DNA from: Dryas octopetala
Taxonomy: Eukaryota; Streptophyta; Magnoliopsida; Rosales; Rosaceae
Length of the DNA stretch: 64,000 nucleotides
Direction of reading: 5' to 3'
Assembly (NCBI GenBank): GCA_963921425.1
Contig: OY992840.1
Location: forward strand, 4,404,501 to 4,468,500
The notes beneath the pieces are model-generated. The model was not told the origin of the DNA, did no database searches, and saw only the letters and a program-made list of their open reading frames with translations. Position numbers and translations under genes: made by a program. Shown piece by piece: positions 38,789 to 51,165 of the stretch (positions are counted from its first letter, which is position 1; the number at the start of each line of letters is the position of its first letter).

Positions 38789-39793
38789 ATGGCTTCTGTC
38801 TCTGTTTACGCTGATCAAGAAGAAGAGGAAAACAAGAATGTCCCTCAAAATTGCAAAGAAATTATCTCAAACCTCTCTAAAGACGCAGGCTGGGGAGCTG
38901 AGTATTACTACCAATACCAAGGCTTTTGGTATCCCCAGATTTTTGTTGAAGGAATCATTTGGGCAGAGCAAAATTTCAGGGCAAGAGACACTGACATTTT
39001 GTTGGCCTCCTTTCCAAAGTGTGGTACAACATGGGTGAAGGCTCTCATGTTTACCATCACAAATCGAAAACGTTACGATTATTCATCCCATCCATTGCTC
39101 ACAAATAATCCTCATAATTGTGTACCCTACATTGAGTTTCAAGTTCACGAAGATAATCCAATCGAAAACCTAGACTCTCTACCCTCACCTCGATTGCTTG
39201 CAACCCACATTCCACTCACATCATTGCCAAAGTCGATTGTGGATTCGGGTACCCGAATTGTGTGCATTGCTAGGAACCCAAAAGATGCTCTTATTTCTTA
39301 TTGGTTGTTTTCCCAAAAAATAAGAACAAATGTAAGTAAGCTACCACCACTTCCTATAGAAGAGGCATTTGAGTTGTTTTGTAAAGGGGTTACACTTACA
39401 GGCCCATTTTGGGATCATGTTCTTGGCTATTGGGAAGCAAGCTTGGAAAACCCAAATAAGGTGCTGTTTTTGAAATATGAAGACATGAAGAGGCACACAG
39501 AATGCTATGTAAAGAGGTTGGCAGAGTTCATAGGCCATCCTTTTTCATTAGAGGAAGAGAGAGGTGGTGTGGTGCAAGAAGTAATAAAGTTTTGCAGTTT
39601 TGAGAGTATGAGCAATTTGGAGGTGAACAAAAGTGGGACTTTCCATGTTGGGAGCCGTGCAACACTCTGTAACGATTCGTTCTTCAGACAAGGCAAGGTT
39701 GGAGACTCAAAGAACCATCTGACTCCCGAGATGCTCAAGCGTCTTGACCAAATCACAGAGCAGAAGTTGGCCACTTCTGGTTTGAAATTTTAG
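38789..39793 (+). CDS. Cytosolic sulfotransferase (SOT family), altered PAPS motif
   Basis: A 334-residue single-exon protein. SOTs move a sulfate from PAPS to hydroxyls of small molecules (flavonols, hydroxyjasmonate, brassinosteroids and others); the substrate here is unknown. The 5'-phosphosulfate loop is FPKCGTTWVKA (residues 75-85), with Cys where Ser is usual. The likely catalytic His is His140 in LATHIPLTSLPKS. The 3'-phosphate region RNPKDALISYW (162-172) is present. KYEDMKRH and VKRLAEFIGHPFS follow. Near the end the usual RKGxxGDWKN motif reads RQGKVGDSKN, so the conserved Trp is replaced by Ser. The two substitutions suggest changed cofactor binding or reduced activity. The frame is intact, a TATA box precedes it, and a convergent paralogue lies 355 bases downstream. 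Confidence 0.92.
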   Translation: MASVSVYADQEEEENKNVPQNCKEIISNLSKDAGWGAEYYYQYQGFWYPQIFVEGIIWAEQNFRARDTDILLASFPKCGTTWVKALMFTITNRKRYDYSSHPLLTNNPHNCVPYIEFQVHEDNPIENLDSLPSPRLLATHIPLTSLPKSIVDSGTRIVCIARNPKDALISYWLFSQKIRTNVSKLPPLPIEEAFELFCKGVTLTGPFWDHVLGYWEASLENPNKVLFLKYEDMKRHTECYVKRLAEFIGHPFSLEEERGGVVQEVIKFCSFESMSNLEVNKSGTFHVGSRATLCNDSFFRQGKVGDSKNHLTPEMLKRLDQITEQKLATSGLKF

Positions 39794-40148
39794 ATGCCTA
39801 ATATTGGAATTGCATGCATGTATGCATGAATTGCATGGTATATGCACGTTGAGCTCCATCAATATCAGACCCTTTTCTGTGATGTGTGAGGCTTACAATT
39901 CTTTTGAAATTAATATTTATTTTCTAGTGTTAGATATAAAATAATTGCTGGTTCATATCTTAATAAGTTTGAGTTTTTGGGAATACTGATGAAAGAACAA
40001 GTTTTTTATGGTATGAAAGCAAAGATTCTAAGTTCAAATCTTTACCATTACATGAGAATAGCGGTAAACCAAAAATCTCAAGAAGCACAAAACATAATGT
40101 GGACAACATTAATGTGATGACAGTACCTAGCAACTTTGAAGACCATAA
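39794..40148. other. Shared 3' region of two convergent sulfotransferases
   Basis: 355 AT-rich bases between the two stop codons, serving both 3' UTRs. No gene is seen. Confidence 0.7.
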
Positions 40149-41204
40149 CTAGGCACCAAATGTCAATCCAGAACCATTTAACTTCTCATCTGTGATCTGA
40201 TCCAGACGTTCTACCATCTCAGCTGTGAAATAATTTTTCCAGTCCCCAGCTTGACCTTTCCTAAAGAAGTCACAGTTGTTAATAACAAGCTGGGCACTAA
40301 ACCATTGCACTCTGGTTTTGTTAACCTCCAAATTGCTCAAATTCTCAAAACTACAGAGCTTTATGATTTCCTGGACCACCCCTTTGCTCTCTTCCTCCAA
40401 TGAAAAAGGTTGGCCCATGAATTCAGCCAATCTCTTTACATGAACAACAGGCTCCTTCTTTAGATCCTCATATTTTAAGAACAATATTTTGTCAGGAAAT
40501 TCTAAGCTTGCTTTCCAATAGCCCAACACATGATCCCAGAAGGGTCCATAGTGTGAAACTCCTTGACAGAACAGCTCATATGCTTCTTGTAGTGAGAGGG
40601 GTACAAGCTCTTTAGGCCTCAACTTGGTCATGAAGATCCATTTGGAAATAAGAACATCTTTTGGGTTGCGGCAAATGTACACAAATTTGCAGCCAGAATT
40701 TGCTGCAGTCACTGATTTGGGTAATAAAGTGTAAGCCATGTGGGTTGAAAGCAGTCTAGGTGAATGTGATGGAAGGTTGTTAAGTTTTGGGACTGAGTCA
40801 TTTTGGTGTATGTATGCATCCAAGAAAGGGAAACAGTCATGGGGACCAGTGGTGAGCAATGGGTGATGATCAGAGGAAACATCATTGAGGGTTCTGCTCA
40901 TAGTAGCAAAAATGATTGCTCTGAGCCATGTTGTGCCTGATTTTGGAAATGTGGCCAAGAATATATCGGTTGGTCGAGCATTGAAGTGGTCTTGGACCAG
41001 CATGGCACCTTTCAAGGCAGAGTTAGGCTTTAGCCAGAAGCCTTGGTATTGAAGCAGATATTCAGTCATCCAGCCTTTCCCTTTGGGAAGGTTTGGCACT
41101 AATTCTCTAAATTTTGCACAGGTTTTTGAGTAGCCTTCGTAGTCTTTCTCATTATTGGTTTCAGGAATGTGGCATGGCTTAGAAGGTAAGGAGGCTGCAG
41201 ACAT
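40149..41204 (-). CDS. Cytosolic sulfotransferase (SOT family), canonical motifs
   Basis: A 351-residue single-exon protein from ATG 41204 (MSAASLPSKPCHIPE). The same frame is open to an earlier ATG at 41273, but that ATG lies only a few bases past a TATATAAGG box and should not be transcribed, so I take the internal start. PAPS motifs are canonical: FPKSGTTWLRA (the 5'-phosphosulfate loop), RNPKDVLISKW, and RKGQAGDWKNYFTAEM near the end. The catalytic His is in LLSTHMAYTLLP. KYEDLKKEPVVHVKRLAEFMG is typical. The stretch after EVNKTR is less usual (VQWFSAQLVINNCDFF, where family members often have a NGxxxxGxxNxxFFRKG pattern). It is a paralogue of the plus-strand SOT, clearly similar throughout but well diverged. 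The substrate is unknown. Confidence 0.93.
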   Translation of the reverse strand: MSAASLPSKPCHIPETNNEKDYEGYSKTCAKFRELVPNLPKGKGWMTEYLLQYQGFWLKPNSALKGAMLVQDHFNARPTDIFLATFPKSGTTWLRAIIFATMSRTLNDVSSDHHPLLTTGPHDCFPFLDAYIHQNDSVPKLNNLPSHSPRLLSTHMAYTLLPKSVTAANSGCKFVYICRNPKDVLISKWIFMTKLRPKELVPLSLQEAYELFCQGVSHYGPFWDHVLGYWKASLEFPDKILFLKYEDLKKEPVVHVKRLAEFMGQPFSLEEESKGVVQEIIKLCSFENLSNLEVNKTRVQWFSAQLVINNCDFFRKGQAGDWKNYFTAEMVERLDQITDEKLNGSGLTFGA

Positions 41205-41275
41205 GGTGGGACTAATATGGTCTATAAATGCTGTGGACTGATCAAAGTGTTTGAATATACAGAGGTCTAGCAAAC

Positions 41276-41284
41276 CTTATATAT
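41276..41284 (-). promoter_or_regulatory. TATA box of the minus-strand sulfotransferase
   Basis: On the minus strand the sequence is TATATAAGG. Transcription would begin roughly 30 bases downstream (about 41245), between the ATGs at 41273 and 41204. This favours the latter as the real start. Confidence 0.6.
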
Positions 41285-42480
41285 GTAGTATTTTTATTTT
41301 ATTTTATTTTATTTTTATTTTGGTACACTATCTGACTCAAACCAATATCTGGGATATGATTCCTCATTCATTGCCAGCTAAATTACTTAGGGTGGATTTT
41401 AAAGATCTCCTGAATATTTAATGAGCTAATGGAATAGTACTCTTAATCTGCAATTTTGGTCAAAGTTCATACAATTAATAAGAATGCAAATAAACATAAA
41501 GGGTGGCAGGGTGGCCATGTTCATATAATATGGTGCAGTTGGAAAGTTCTGCATGCTTGTATTGTATGTTTAATAATACAATGTAATATTGGTGTTTAAC
41601 TTGATTGATTTCATACGGCTTCTCGTATTATTAAAGCCTTGTCTGTTATCCGTTTCGATCGGGAAGGACTGCATATGATCGATTAACTTTGACATTTTCA
41701 ATTTCTTGTTTCTTAAGTCAGTGTCTCCTTACATGAATGAGTGATCATACAAATCCAGAGAATTTAAACCCCGAATCCCAGCACATGCAACTTCAAATAA
41801 ACCTTACAAATAAAAAAAACATAATTGTTATTTACAAAAAGAAACTGCCAAATGGGACTCATCTACCAAACGTGGTGGTGATGAAAAAAAATCAGAGAAA
41901 GGAGTTAGAGAAGTTGAAGCTTTCTTTCAACTGGTTCTGGTCTGAGGAAAATGAGCAAATGAAAAGTAGTTATCCAGTATGCGTTCGATCGATCAATTTG
42001 GTAGGATGACTTTTCATTCTGGTAGAATTTTGCATTCTTGAAAGAAGGAAATGCAGTAGTAAGCATCCTAAAAACAATCTCATAATGAAAACCAGATCCT
42101 CTGGTTTATGTTTAGGATAATTGAAAATAATGGTTCGTATGCATAATAATTTAAATGAGGCTGACAAATTATTACAATACTTGATAAAGAACAAATAATT
42201 CTACAGCTTGCAGAGGGGGAAAAAAGAAAACCCCATCAGGCAAAAATGAATCTAGCTCTCACAACTCTTCACCTAGTACATTTAAACTTTCTAATGTATA
42301 AAAACAATTCTTTTTCTTTCAGAACACTATGATGCAAAAGAAAAAAGAAAACTGCCTAATAAAAGTCAAAATTTTCTACTTCTGAGTCTACATAAATGCG
42401 ATCACATTCATACACGCACAGGTTGAGTTTAAGAGTATTGAAGATCGCATGAATTTCCAGCAATCAAGAAGTAGCACATT
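41285..42480. other. Intergenic DNA and GAUT10 3' UTR
   Basis: No supported gene. The last few hundred bases before 42481 should be the GAUT10 3' UTR. Confidence 0.6.
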
Positions 42481-45400
42481 TTAACTTGTGATACAATGTT
42501 GGAGATATGGGTGGCTCTGATTTACATACCGCTCCCAAAGAGGTCTATACCTACCAATGGCCAACTTCAGCCATGGCTTCATGTACCCGTTAAAGTGAAT
42601 AACTGCCGCACTCTCAATCAGCCGGTTGTCAATATGCAGATCATAACCCAATCCTAACACATGCCATCTCCTATCAAGCGGCTCTGTCAGACCATAAAAA
42701 GTTAGAAGCCCAGGCGGAAGAGTGCCCAGCTTCCAAAGTGTCCCATCGGCATTCTGCTCCTGCCAGTAATGATACCGTGCCGTTACATTCGCTTTCCTCC
42801 AGGCAATTAAATCAAAAACATTCATACCAAATGCCCATCCACATGCCTGTGGGTCAAACTTTGAGTTGATGATTGTGTTTGAGAAATTGAGATACTTATA
42901 ATAACGATGAAATGCTTCAAGACAAGTTTCCACTGCTCCATTCACATTTCCATGCAAATCCAATGAAAAAAGTGGGGTCAGATCCTTCTGGACAACAACA
43001 TCATCATCAAGAAAAACTACCTTCTCCAGCTGCGGATAGATCTCTGGGATGTAAAATCGAAGATGATTGAGCAAATATGGATACTTAGGGTTCCGCAACT
43101 TTGGATCAACATCCGAATCTTGATATCCCCCAAAGTAGTAAGCCCGTGAATCTGCATCAAGGAGCTGCTTCACAATAGGAGCATAAGAGGCATTAAACCA
43201 AGAAAATTCCTCAACATTCTGAACTTCTATGGTGGAACCTTTGAAATCATTACTGAGGAACCAAGCCTGCATTGTGCCATAGTTGATTCCGTTTGTGACA
43301 ATGTGGAAGACCAGCTGTTTTGGATGGTCAGCACTGGAGGCAGTAGAGTTGACAACCGCAGAGGTAGCTAACACATTATCTGAAAATATGCAGAAATGGT
43401 AGAGATTGTTGTCCATGAGTCTGGGAGAGTTCCTCTTCTCATCTGCAAGTTCTTGCAGAGATGGCTTTTTTAGCCAATCAGCTATAAGCTTGACATTTAG
43501 GCAATGGAGGCTTTTGGGTAATGCTTCAGCAGCTAGTTGCCCAAATACAGTGCTTTGAACTGTTGCTGCATTTGCACGCTCTTCAAGGGCTTGAATATGA
43601 GATTTCATTGTCATTATTGTGGTTGCAATGTCATAATGTGCATCTTGTGCCTTGAATATAAGAGAAGATAAGCTTTTAATTATTGGCTCTGCTTCCTCTA
43701 ATGTGATGGGCTCCCCCCTCATGGCAGCTTTTGATAGCAAAAGCTGACAACTTCTGATCTTTGTGCTGAGCTCCCAAGCAAGATGAAGGTTATTGTGCTC
43801 TTTGGCAATAATAACATAAGCTTTGGCGAGTGTCATTTGCTCAGCTAGCTGCTGGGAAAACGATCTAGCACTCAATATTTCTTCAGTAAGATTTAAACTC
43901 TCACGAGCAACCTCCTCAAGTCCTGCATTTCTCACCTGGAAAAGAGAGCCACATCCAAGTAAGACATCAAACAATTAATTTGAAATATGACAAGCCATAA
44001 CATGAAGTAATAACAGTCAATTAATAATTTAAAACATCCTAGGAGGAATTATACTTTTTGTAAAGCATTATACTAAAGAGAAAGAGAGATGTGATCAGGG
44101 CAAAAAGGTCCAGTCCACAGGTAAATTAAACTGACAAAAGATCCTCCATGAGTATGTAATGTTAGAAAGATCCTCCATGACCATGATAACAATTCAGAGC
44201 CTCACTTTCAATTCCCACACTACTAAATGAAACCAAAGATATTGAAACCATTTTATATAACAAACATCAATCAGAAAATGCTATTGGCATAAGAACACAG
44301 GGTGCTGTTTCTTGACATGCATCAGCTTCCTCAAGATGTTTCTAAACCAAATGGTTTATATATATAAGAAACATTTTCTAAACCAAGTGATTTGGTGTAA
44401 AAAATGATTAATAGATTATTCATCATCTGTTATGGATTAAACTACAAATGTAGAGATATTGCCTCCATAGGCCATCTAAGTTTTGGCATTAGTTGTCAAA
44501 TTACTTCTATAAGTACAGGGTGACTGGTTTTTCGAGGTCAAGTTAACGAGACTCGTGGCTCTGATGGGATAACTCCACAATTCCATAATGATAATCCAAG
44601 CTAGCTTAGCACTGAAATTTTCTCTTTAAGACATGAAAAAGTATGGATGAAATGAAGTATCATTAACTGATCAATGAAATTCTGTTATTGCAAAGGTAGA
44701 TAGCATGGAATGCTTCTAATTCTCTAAAACCACAGAGGCTCAAAGGCATTTGTTGTAACTGAAAGGTACAGTATTTTAAGACCACCACCACATTGCATAA
44801 TTCTGATAAGGCCAATCTACAATCAGATGGCCTTGTCAAAAGGATTCCCTAGTACAAGACACAGAACCATATTCAGGAGAAATTTTAAGTTTCACGTGTG
44901 ATTGTTATTTGTTGACAAGGTGGTCTTCTAGAATCATGAATAAATGACACTCACTTCTCATTTGACAACAAGACTCAAAGGATCTTACAAAAGCAATGAT
45001 AAGAAAAAAAATACACGAATAACAATTCCGTGTACAAAAAGATGTTTTCTAAATGACACCAAGGCTAGAAAGGAAAATATACGTATGGGTTAATGTTTTT
45101 TCAATGGCGGGAACAAAGTACGTGCTACCCATCTGCTTTATCCACCTTAATATAACTCAAATTCTGCAATGTATTATAGGGGTGAGGCAAACAAGAAATT
45201 CTCTTGACATATTAAATAGATAAATCTATTACCCAAAAACAGAAATAGTAGTTTAAATCCTGATTATCATCGAAAAAAAGCACAGTTCTACACATTGAAC
45301 TAGTGAGAATGGAAGCTCCATACAACTCCAAGCTTACAAGTTTGTTTTCTTCCAGCCAAATATGGTCCCTAGCTTCATAAACTGCTAATTATAAATATAT

Positions 45401-45980
45401 ATATCGCAGACTTGGTAATAAAAACATAGTATTATGATTGGCCGCTAGAAGTCTAGAACCCAATAAGATCATATCATAACGAATAATTCAATTAGCCAAC
45501 CAACTAGAGATCCATTCAAAATATCCTGCAGCTTAGTGTAGAACATCAAATTCTAGAAAATAAAAATCTAAAATCAAAACTTTAATACACAACAGAATGT
45601 CTAAACAAAACAAGCAAAAACCCAATTCTGTATTCCCACACTTGATCAGAAATACAGCATCAAAAGCCTCAAACAAATCCAAAGCACAGAGTTCAAACAT
45701 ATCAAAATCCTATCCACCAATATGAAATTACAATGTTGAATAAGCACACAGACACAGTTGATCGAATCAATGAGAAACTGAATCAAGAAACAGATAAAAG
45801 CAGCATATGGGAGGTCCATGATCATACCAGTAGGGGCTGTTCGACCCGATCTTCATTCTGATTATGGTGAAAGGCAAACAAAACCAGGCCTGCAATAGAG
45901 AAGAGTCCAAAGAGAGCCCAGATCCAATACGAAAACCTCCTTCGAACCGGGCGCCGATACTCGGCCGCCCGCCGCCGCAT
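42481..45980 (-). CDS. GAUT10: Galacturonosyltransferase 10 (GT8 family)
   Basis: Two exons, 45980-45828 and 43935-42481, joined by a 1892-base intron in phase 0, give 535 residues (Arabidopsis GAUT10 has 536). GAUT proteins are Golgi type II membrane enzymes that add galacturonic acid to pectin chains. The N-terminus MRRRAAEYRRPVRRRFSYWI is basic, followed by one membrane anchor (about residues 17-34, WIWALFGLFSIAGLVLF). The stem reads LNLTEEILSARSFSQQLAEQ. The GT8 domain has VFLDDDVVVQKDLTPLF with the metal-binding DxD, then ACGWAFGMNVFDL and WHVLGLGYD, and ends with IHFNGYMKPWL. The start is set at the ATG that gives MRRRAAEY. An in-frame ATG 16 codons upstream exists but does not match the family. 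The long intron holds no gene that I can see. Confidence 0.96.
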
Positions 45981-47290
45981 CTTTGAGTAATTTCCTCCAC
46001 AATTCACCACCAAATCAGGAATTGGCACCGACCCATGTCCCAGATTCGATCAGGAACCCATCAAAACAGTTTGGCTTAGTTGGGCACACGCCAATGTTGG
46101 TCTTCTTCTATATTGAAAAAGCGATGAACACACAGCTTTTAGGATATATGGTCTATGCAAAAACTCACAAAAGGACACAACTTTGAATCATGATCTTCCT
46201 TTCTCTTCTCTCTCTATGTCTCTCACTCTGTGGCGGGCAGCTCTGAATCAATCGAAGAATGGAAGAGAAGGACAAGAATCAGAGTGTTTAGCTGTTATAT
46301 GGAGAAAGATGTGCAAAGAATGATGTGATTCTGATCTGTGTCACTGAGTGTAATGTGTGAGTGATATTAACCAAAGAAAGACCTTTTGTTTTTTCGAATG
46401 TGAATAGCAATATTACTATTACTTGCAGATGGTGTGGTCTGCTTGGGGGGAGGGAAAATACAATCACAATTACAAAGCAAGGCCCATCACATGAGAGTCA
46501 TGAGACCATGTGATGGTTGTAATGTAATTTACTCAATTTATATAGTTTCCATATTAACCAAATATCAGTTACCAAATATTTTCCCATGAAAATTCTGTTT
46601 TTTGAATTTACTATGTTTACTTTTAAAAAAAAAAAATGGGGGGAATTGAATTTGGGTGCATTATAGGTAAGTTTATATTTCTAACTTGGCTACTCAATAA
46701 TTGTATTTACTATGTTTATTTATGAATAAAAAAATTCTCTTTTTTATTGTCGAATAAACAATTTTCTTCTTAAAAAAATTGAAAGGATGAATCAAATGAA
46801 TTTTGTTCTTAATAAAGGTTTCAAGTTTTTTTTTTTTGTTTGTGGGTGTGTTATGACAACCAGTAAGACTGAGTTTGCAAATTAACCATCATATACTTCT
46901 TTTTAAATGGACTGAACCCCAGTACATTCCATATTTCCATCAATTAATTAAAAGATAGAAATAAAACATTGAAATATGTATATAGAAGAGGTTGATTAGT
47001 ATGTCTATGGCTTTTGGAGAAATGGTGATGCGGCATATTAAATGAGTACCCAAGCCAGCTGTTTGTTGCATCATATCCTTGGGTTGCTCTGCTGCATGGA
47101 TCTAAATTCTAAGGTGGAGTTTGTTTGCTATTTGCATAATATTGGTATATAATTGGCATATATAGTAGTAGCCTAGTAGGTTAGGGTGGGGTGTTTATAA
47201 GACTGTAACAAGTTAACAACAAACAACTAGTTATTGCATCTCAACTACACCTATACATACAACTATTCATGTATATATATATATATATGC
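45981..47290. other. GAUT10 leader/promoter and intergenic DNA
   Basis: The first 300 bases are probably 5' UTR and promoter (a CTCTTCTCTCTCTATGTCTC tract on the plus strand near 46202). Beyond that it is AT-rich with no gene. Confidence 0.6.
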
Positions 47291-47689
47291 AAGAATGCTC
47301 TAAAACTAATTGGTTAGTAAGTTAATACAAAGCTAACCACCTTATTGGGTCTACCGTATAATATAATCTCAAAATCTGAACCGTTTATGTTTTAGACCTT
47401 ATTTTAAAGATCATCGTTGTTAAAAATCTTCAAAATCGAAAGTCATTTAGTCATTTGATTATAACAACAACTATTTATACACTTTTATTGAAAATACTAA
47501 TCATCTATTTATTTGATCTCAATTAGATGACTAAATGATTTCTGATTTAGTTGATTTTTGCAATGATGATCTTTGAAGTATGACCTAGATAATAGACGAT
47601 TTGGATTATTAGATTAGTTATGTGGTGATCTCAAAAGCATGGTTAGTTTCATATTAACTTGCTAACCAGTTAGTTTTAGAGCACTCCTC
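47291..47689. mobile_element. About 400-bp fold-back element in a (TA)n site
   Basis: The left end AGAATGCTCTAAAACTAATT pairs with the right end, which reads inverted AGGAGTGCTCTAAAACTAAC; the arms continue through GGTTAG(T/C)AAGTTAATA. Inner segments AATCGAAAGTCATTTAGTCA and TGACTAAATGATTTCTGATT also pair. It is flanked by TATATATATATA on both sides. No coding capacity. Confidence 0.75.
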
Positions 47690-47700
47690 TATATATATAT

Positions 47701-47860
47701 ATATGGAGAAAAATCGGTGACATCTTATTTTTGACACAATATTTAAATGAGGCTCATTCCATATATGATTTCAACGATCTGAATTGTCTATTTTTTAGAT
47801 CTCCATTAAAAGATCAACCTTATAAAAGGTTAGATAAATCGGAAATCATTAAGCTAATGT
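47701..47860. mobile_element. Arm of a related fold-back element
   Basis: Contains GATCTGAATTGTCTATTTTT followed by TAGATCTCCATTAAAAGATC and GATAAATCGGAAATCATTAA. This is the same order of motifs as the left arms at 24766 and 53027 (GAACCGTCCATTTTTTA, ATCTCCATT, AATCGGAAATCG). No right arm is seen. Confidence 0.5.
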
Positions 47861-49140
47861 AAATGTAATGTGTGTAAAGAGCATACATAAAGCACACTCT
47901 ACCTTTTATGGGCCAATGGGGTTCTCACCGACTAGCTACCAAGCATAACTTACTAGATACTTAAATATTACAGCATCTGACAAATTATCAAATTAATAAG
48001 CTAGTTGTACTACATACAATTTGTTTATTCCATTTAGAAAAAGAAAAACAGTTTCTATTATATATGATCCTTTAATTAGTGGTGTGCATCAAGAAACACA
48101 ATCAAGATGATTAATTGAATAACTAAATAAAGACCAATAACACTTACATGATGTCATAGTGAACAAGTCTTCTCATCTCTACAATCCTTAGTGCAACTCA
48201 ATATGAGGCTGAGAATAGTTTTCATATAATAATATTGTGAGAGCAGAGACTTGTCCTAATATAGTCGTACTAAGATTAGAGTCATCCCATAAAGGTCTTA
48301 CTTCTATCTCTAATAAAACACACACTGCAATAAAAACTCCTTATTCATGTTCAATTAGGACTTCAATAGTCCTACTTATTAGGCCCTATATGCTTGACAA
48401 AACAGAACCACTAAGTGTCAAGTAACATCCGGATTAGTCTTATTACAACTCCTTCTTAGACTATAAATTATGATGAGTTGTTGTATCCTTATGCAAAGTG
48501 ATTAGTCTATAAAGAATTTTTACATTCTCCGACTTGGACTAATTCACAATGCTCAACAAGTACACCATAAAGAACGGACCAAAAATCCTTAGCTGCAAAA
48601 GAAAACACCTAAATATGATTTAATCAATTACTGGTTTAACATGGAACCATAGAAAAGATCTTGTAGTACTAAAAAAGCAAGCATCTTATAAACACCAATG
48701 TAAAACAAGTAATTTCACAAGTCACCTATATAAACATGAAATCAATGTGCTAATTCTTAAGTGATTCAAAACCTGATGCACATCAGTCCACCTTAAGATT
48801 CTAATCAAACAAAATCTGCCTTAAATGCTTCAAGAAAGCCGATAAGTTTCAAAATGAAACTGCATTCCAGAATCTAAACTGAACAACACCATCCATGAAC
48901 ATTCAATAGCAATTAAAATCAAAATTATATTTCTGTAAAAACTGCAACAAAAATATAATAAGGTTCTTGAGATGTAATTGAAATCAAGATGATAAACCGA
49001 CAAAAGTGTTTAATTTGGAAGTGCACTTTAACAACATCTTTGGAAATGTCAGTATACAATCAAGAACTTAAAATTAATCAAAGGTTTGATAAAAGAATAA
49101 CCACAAAACTCCCACTAGTCTATAACATCAAAAGACTCTA
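47861..49140. other. Repeat-derived DNA, probably the 3' end of the broken copia
   Basis: No gene is seen. It abuts the degraded copia on its 3' side (minus strand) and probably contains the decayed end and LTR, but I could not define LTR borders. Confidence 0.4.
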
Positions 49141-50560
49141 AAACTTTCATTCTTGTAACATGTTCCTTGAAAACTCCTATAGGCATAGCCTTGGTGAATG
49201 AGTCAGCAAACTTGATCTATATGTCTAGACTTTGTAGATCTTCTGTTGTTCTTTGCAAAGAATACTACAGCCTCATTGTCACAATAGAGAGTCATCGGGT
49301 TTGTTGCAGAATCCACAACTTGAGTTGCTTGAACAAAGTTCCTCAACCATACTGCTTGTGTCCCAGCTTCATAAAGTGCCACAAATTCAGCTTACATAGT
49401 TGAGGTAGTAGTTAAGGTCTTCTTGCCATTTCTTCATGCCACTGCACCTCCAGCTAACATAAATAGAAAACCTGAAGTTGACTTCCCATCTTCTTTGCTC
49501 CTTGCTAAAATCAGAATCAGAATATCCAATATTCTCAAGTTCATCAATTTTCTTGTACACAAGCATATAATCTTTTGTTTTCTGCAGATATCTAAGCACC
49601 TTATTATCTGCAGTGTAATGTGTCAAACCTGGATTGGTTTGATATCTGCCTAAAATCCCCACTGCATAGCCTAAGTCTGGTCTGGTACATACCATTGCAT
49701 ACATTAAATTGCCTGCAAGGGAAGCTTCTTAGAATCTGGACAACCAGCAAAATATGAATCTGTAAATCCAACCAATTCAAGCAACTTTCTCTCTTGTAAC
49801 ATAACCTATATTCTTTTGTTCTTTGCAAATATCTCATCACTCTCTTTGCTACAACCCAATGAGCTAATCCTACATTTGATTGAAACCTGCCTAGCACTGA
49901 AATTGCAAAAGCTATATTTGGCCTAGTGCAAACTTGAGCATACATTAAACTTCCCACCATAGAGGCATAGGGTCTTGACTGCATCTCATTCTGCTCTTGA
50001 TCAGTCAATGGACATTTCTTCGTGCTCACTTATCACCTTTTCTCATAGGTACATCATTGCCAATACGATTACTCATGTTGAACCTCTTAAGTATCCTTTC
50101 TATGTAACCTTTATGAGACAAACCTAGAATCCCTTTCTCTATCTCAAGTAATCTCTATGACTAGCACATATGAAGCATGTCCCATGTCTTTCATGTCAAA
50201 ACTCATAAATAGAAAAGTCTTAGTATGATTCAACATTGTCAAATTTGTGTAAGCTAGCAAGATGTCATCAACATACAACACTAAAATCACAAAATGTCTC
50301 CCACTAATTAACCTTGATATATATACACTCATCTACTGGATTCTCAAAGAAACCAAAAGACTGAATTACTTCATCAAATTTAAGATACCATTGCCTTGAT
50401 GCTTATATCAAACCATAAATGGATGATCTTCAGTTTGCAAACTAAACTCTCTCTCCCTTCTTGAATGAAATCCTCTGATTGCTTCATATAAATTTCTTCA
50501 TAGAGATCTTCATTCAAGAATGCAGTCTTAACATCCATTTGGTACAGAAACAAGTCATAG
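49141..50560 (-). pseudogene. Degraded, rearranged Ty1/copia pol (reverse transcriptase to RNase H)
   Basis: On the minus strand, fragments of copia pol read in order with stops and frame changes: MDVKTAFLNEDLYEEIYMKQ (reverse transcriptase), a YVDDILL catalytic box near 50270, then YASMVGSLMYAQVCTRPNIA (50029-49730). A second, diverged copy of the same region follows (MYAMVCTRPDLGYAVGILGR, 49704 onward), continuing into a partial RNase H domain. The two successive copies of one domain point to a chimeric element. Multiple stops make it non-functional. Confidence 0.8.
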
Positions 50561-51115
50561 GGCTAGTTTGATATTGATGTTTTGTGAAAATAATCACTAT
50601 CACATGTGATGTGATTATAATCAGCTGTGAAATAAAACAGTTAAACGTGTTTGGTAAACTGTATTATAAAAGTGTTCTAAGTACAAAAAACGATTCTTAT
50701 GTGTTTTGTATATATTAGTATTAAAAGTGTTTTGACTGTATATAATGACTAAAATGGATATGATGCTGAAAGTGTTTTAAAATTACTTGTTTGGTTAAAA
50801 AACCACTTTCACTTTGCAAAAAAAGAAAAGAAATATATATATATCCAACATTTGCAATAGTGTTGTTATTATTATCCTTCTTTCTCATATGTGGCTGGAA
50901 AATGCAGATCGTCAACGGAGAAGCTCGGCTTTGTTTTGCGTTAGCGGTGATGGAATAAGCCAGCGAAGACTAGAGGGAGAGAGAGAAGGGGGGAGGAGGC
51001 GAATTAAACCCACCAAGAACCTATGACGTTGGCCGCCGGACGGAGCCACATGCGCCGGTGCAGGCACGTGGAGGAGAGAATGCAGAGAAGAAAAGGGTGT
51101 CGAGAAGAGAGAAAT

Positions 51116-51165
<50 letters not shown>

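Noticed and set aside
41205-41273. Longer start for the minus-strand sulfotransferase
   Set aside because: The ATG at 41273 lies only a few bases downstream of the TATA box and should be upstream of the transcript start.
45981-46028. 16-residue longer N-terminus for GAUT10
   Set aside because: Family members begin at MRRRA; the extra residues do not match.
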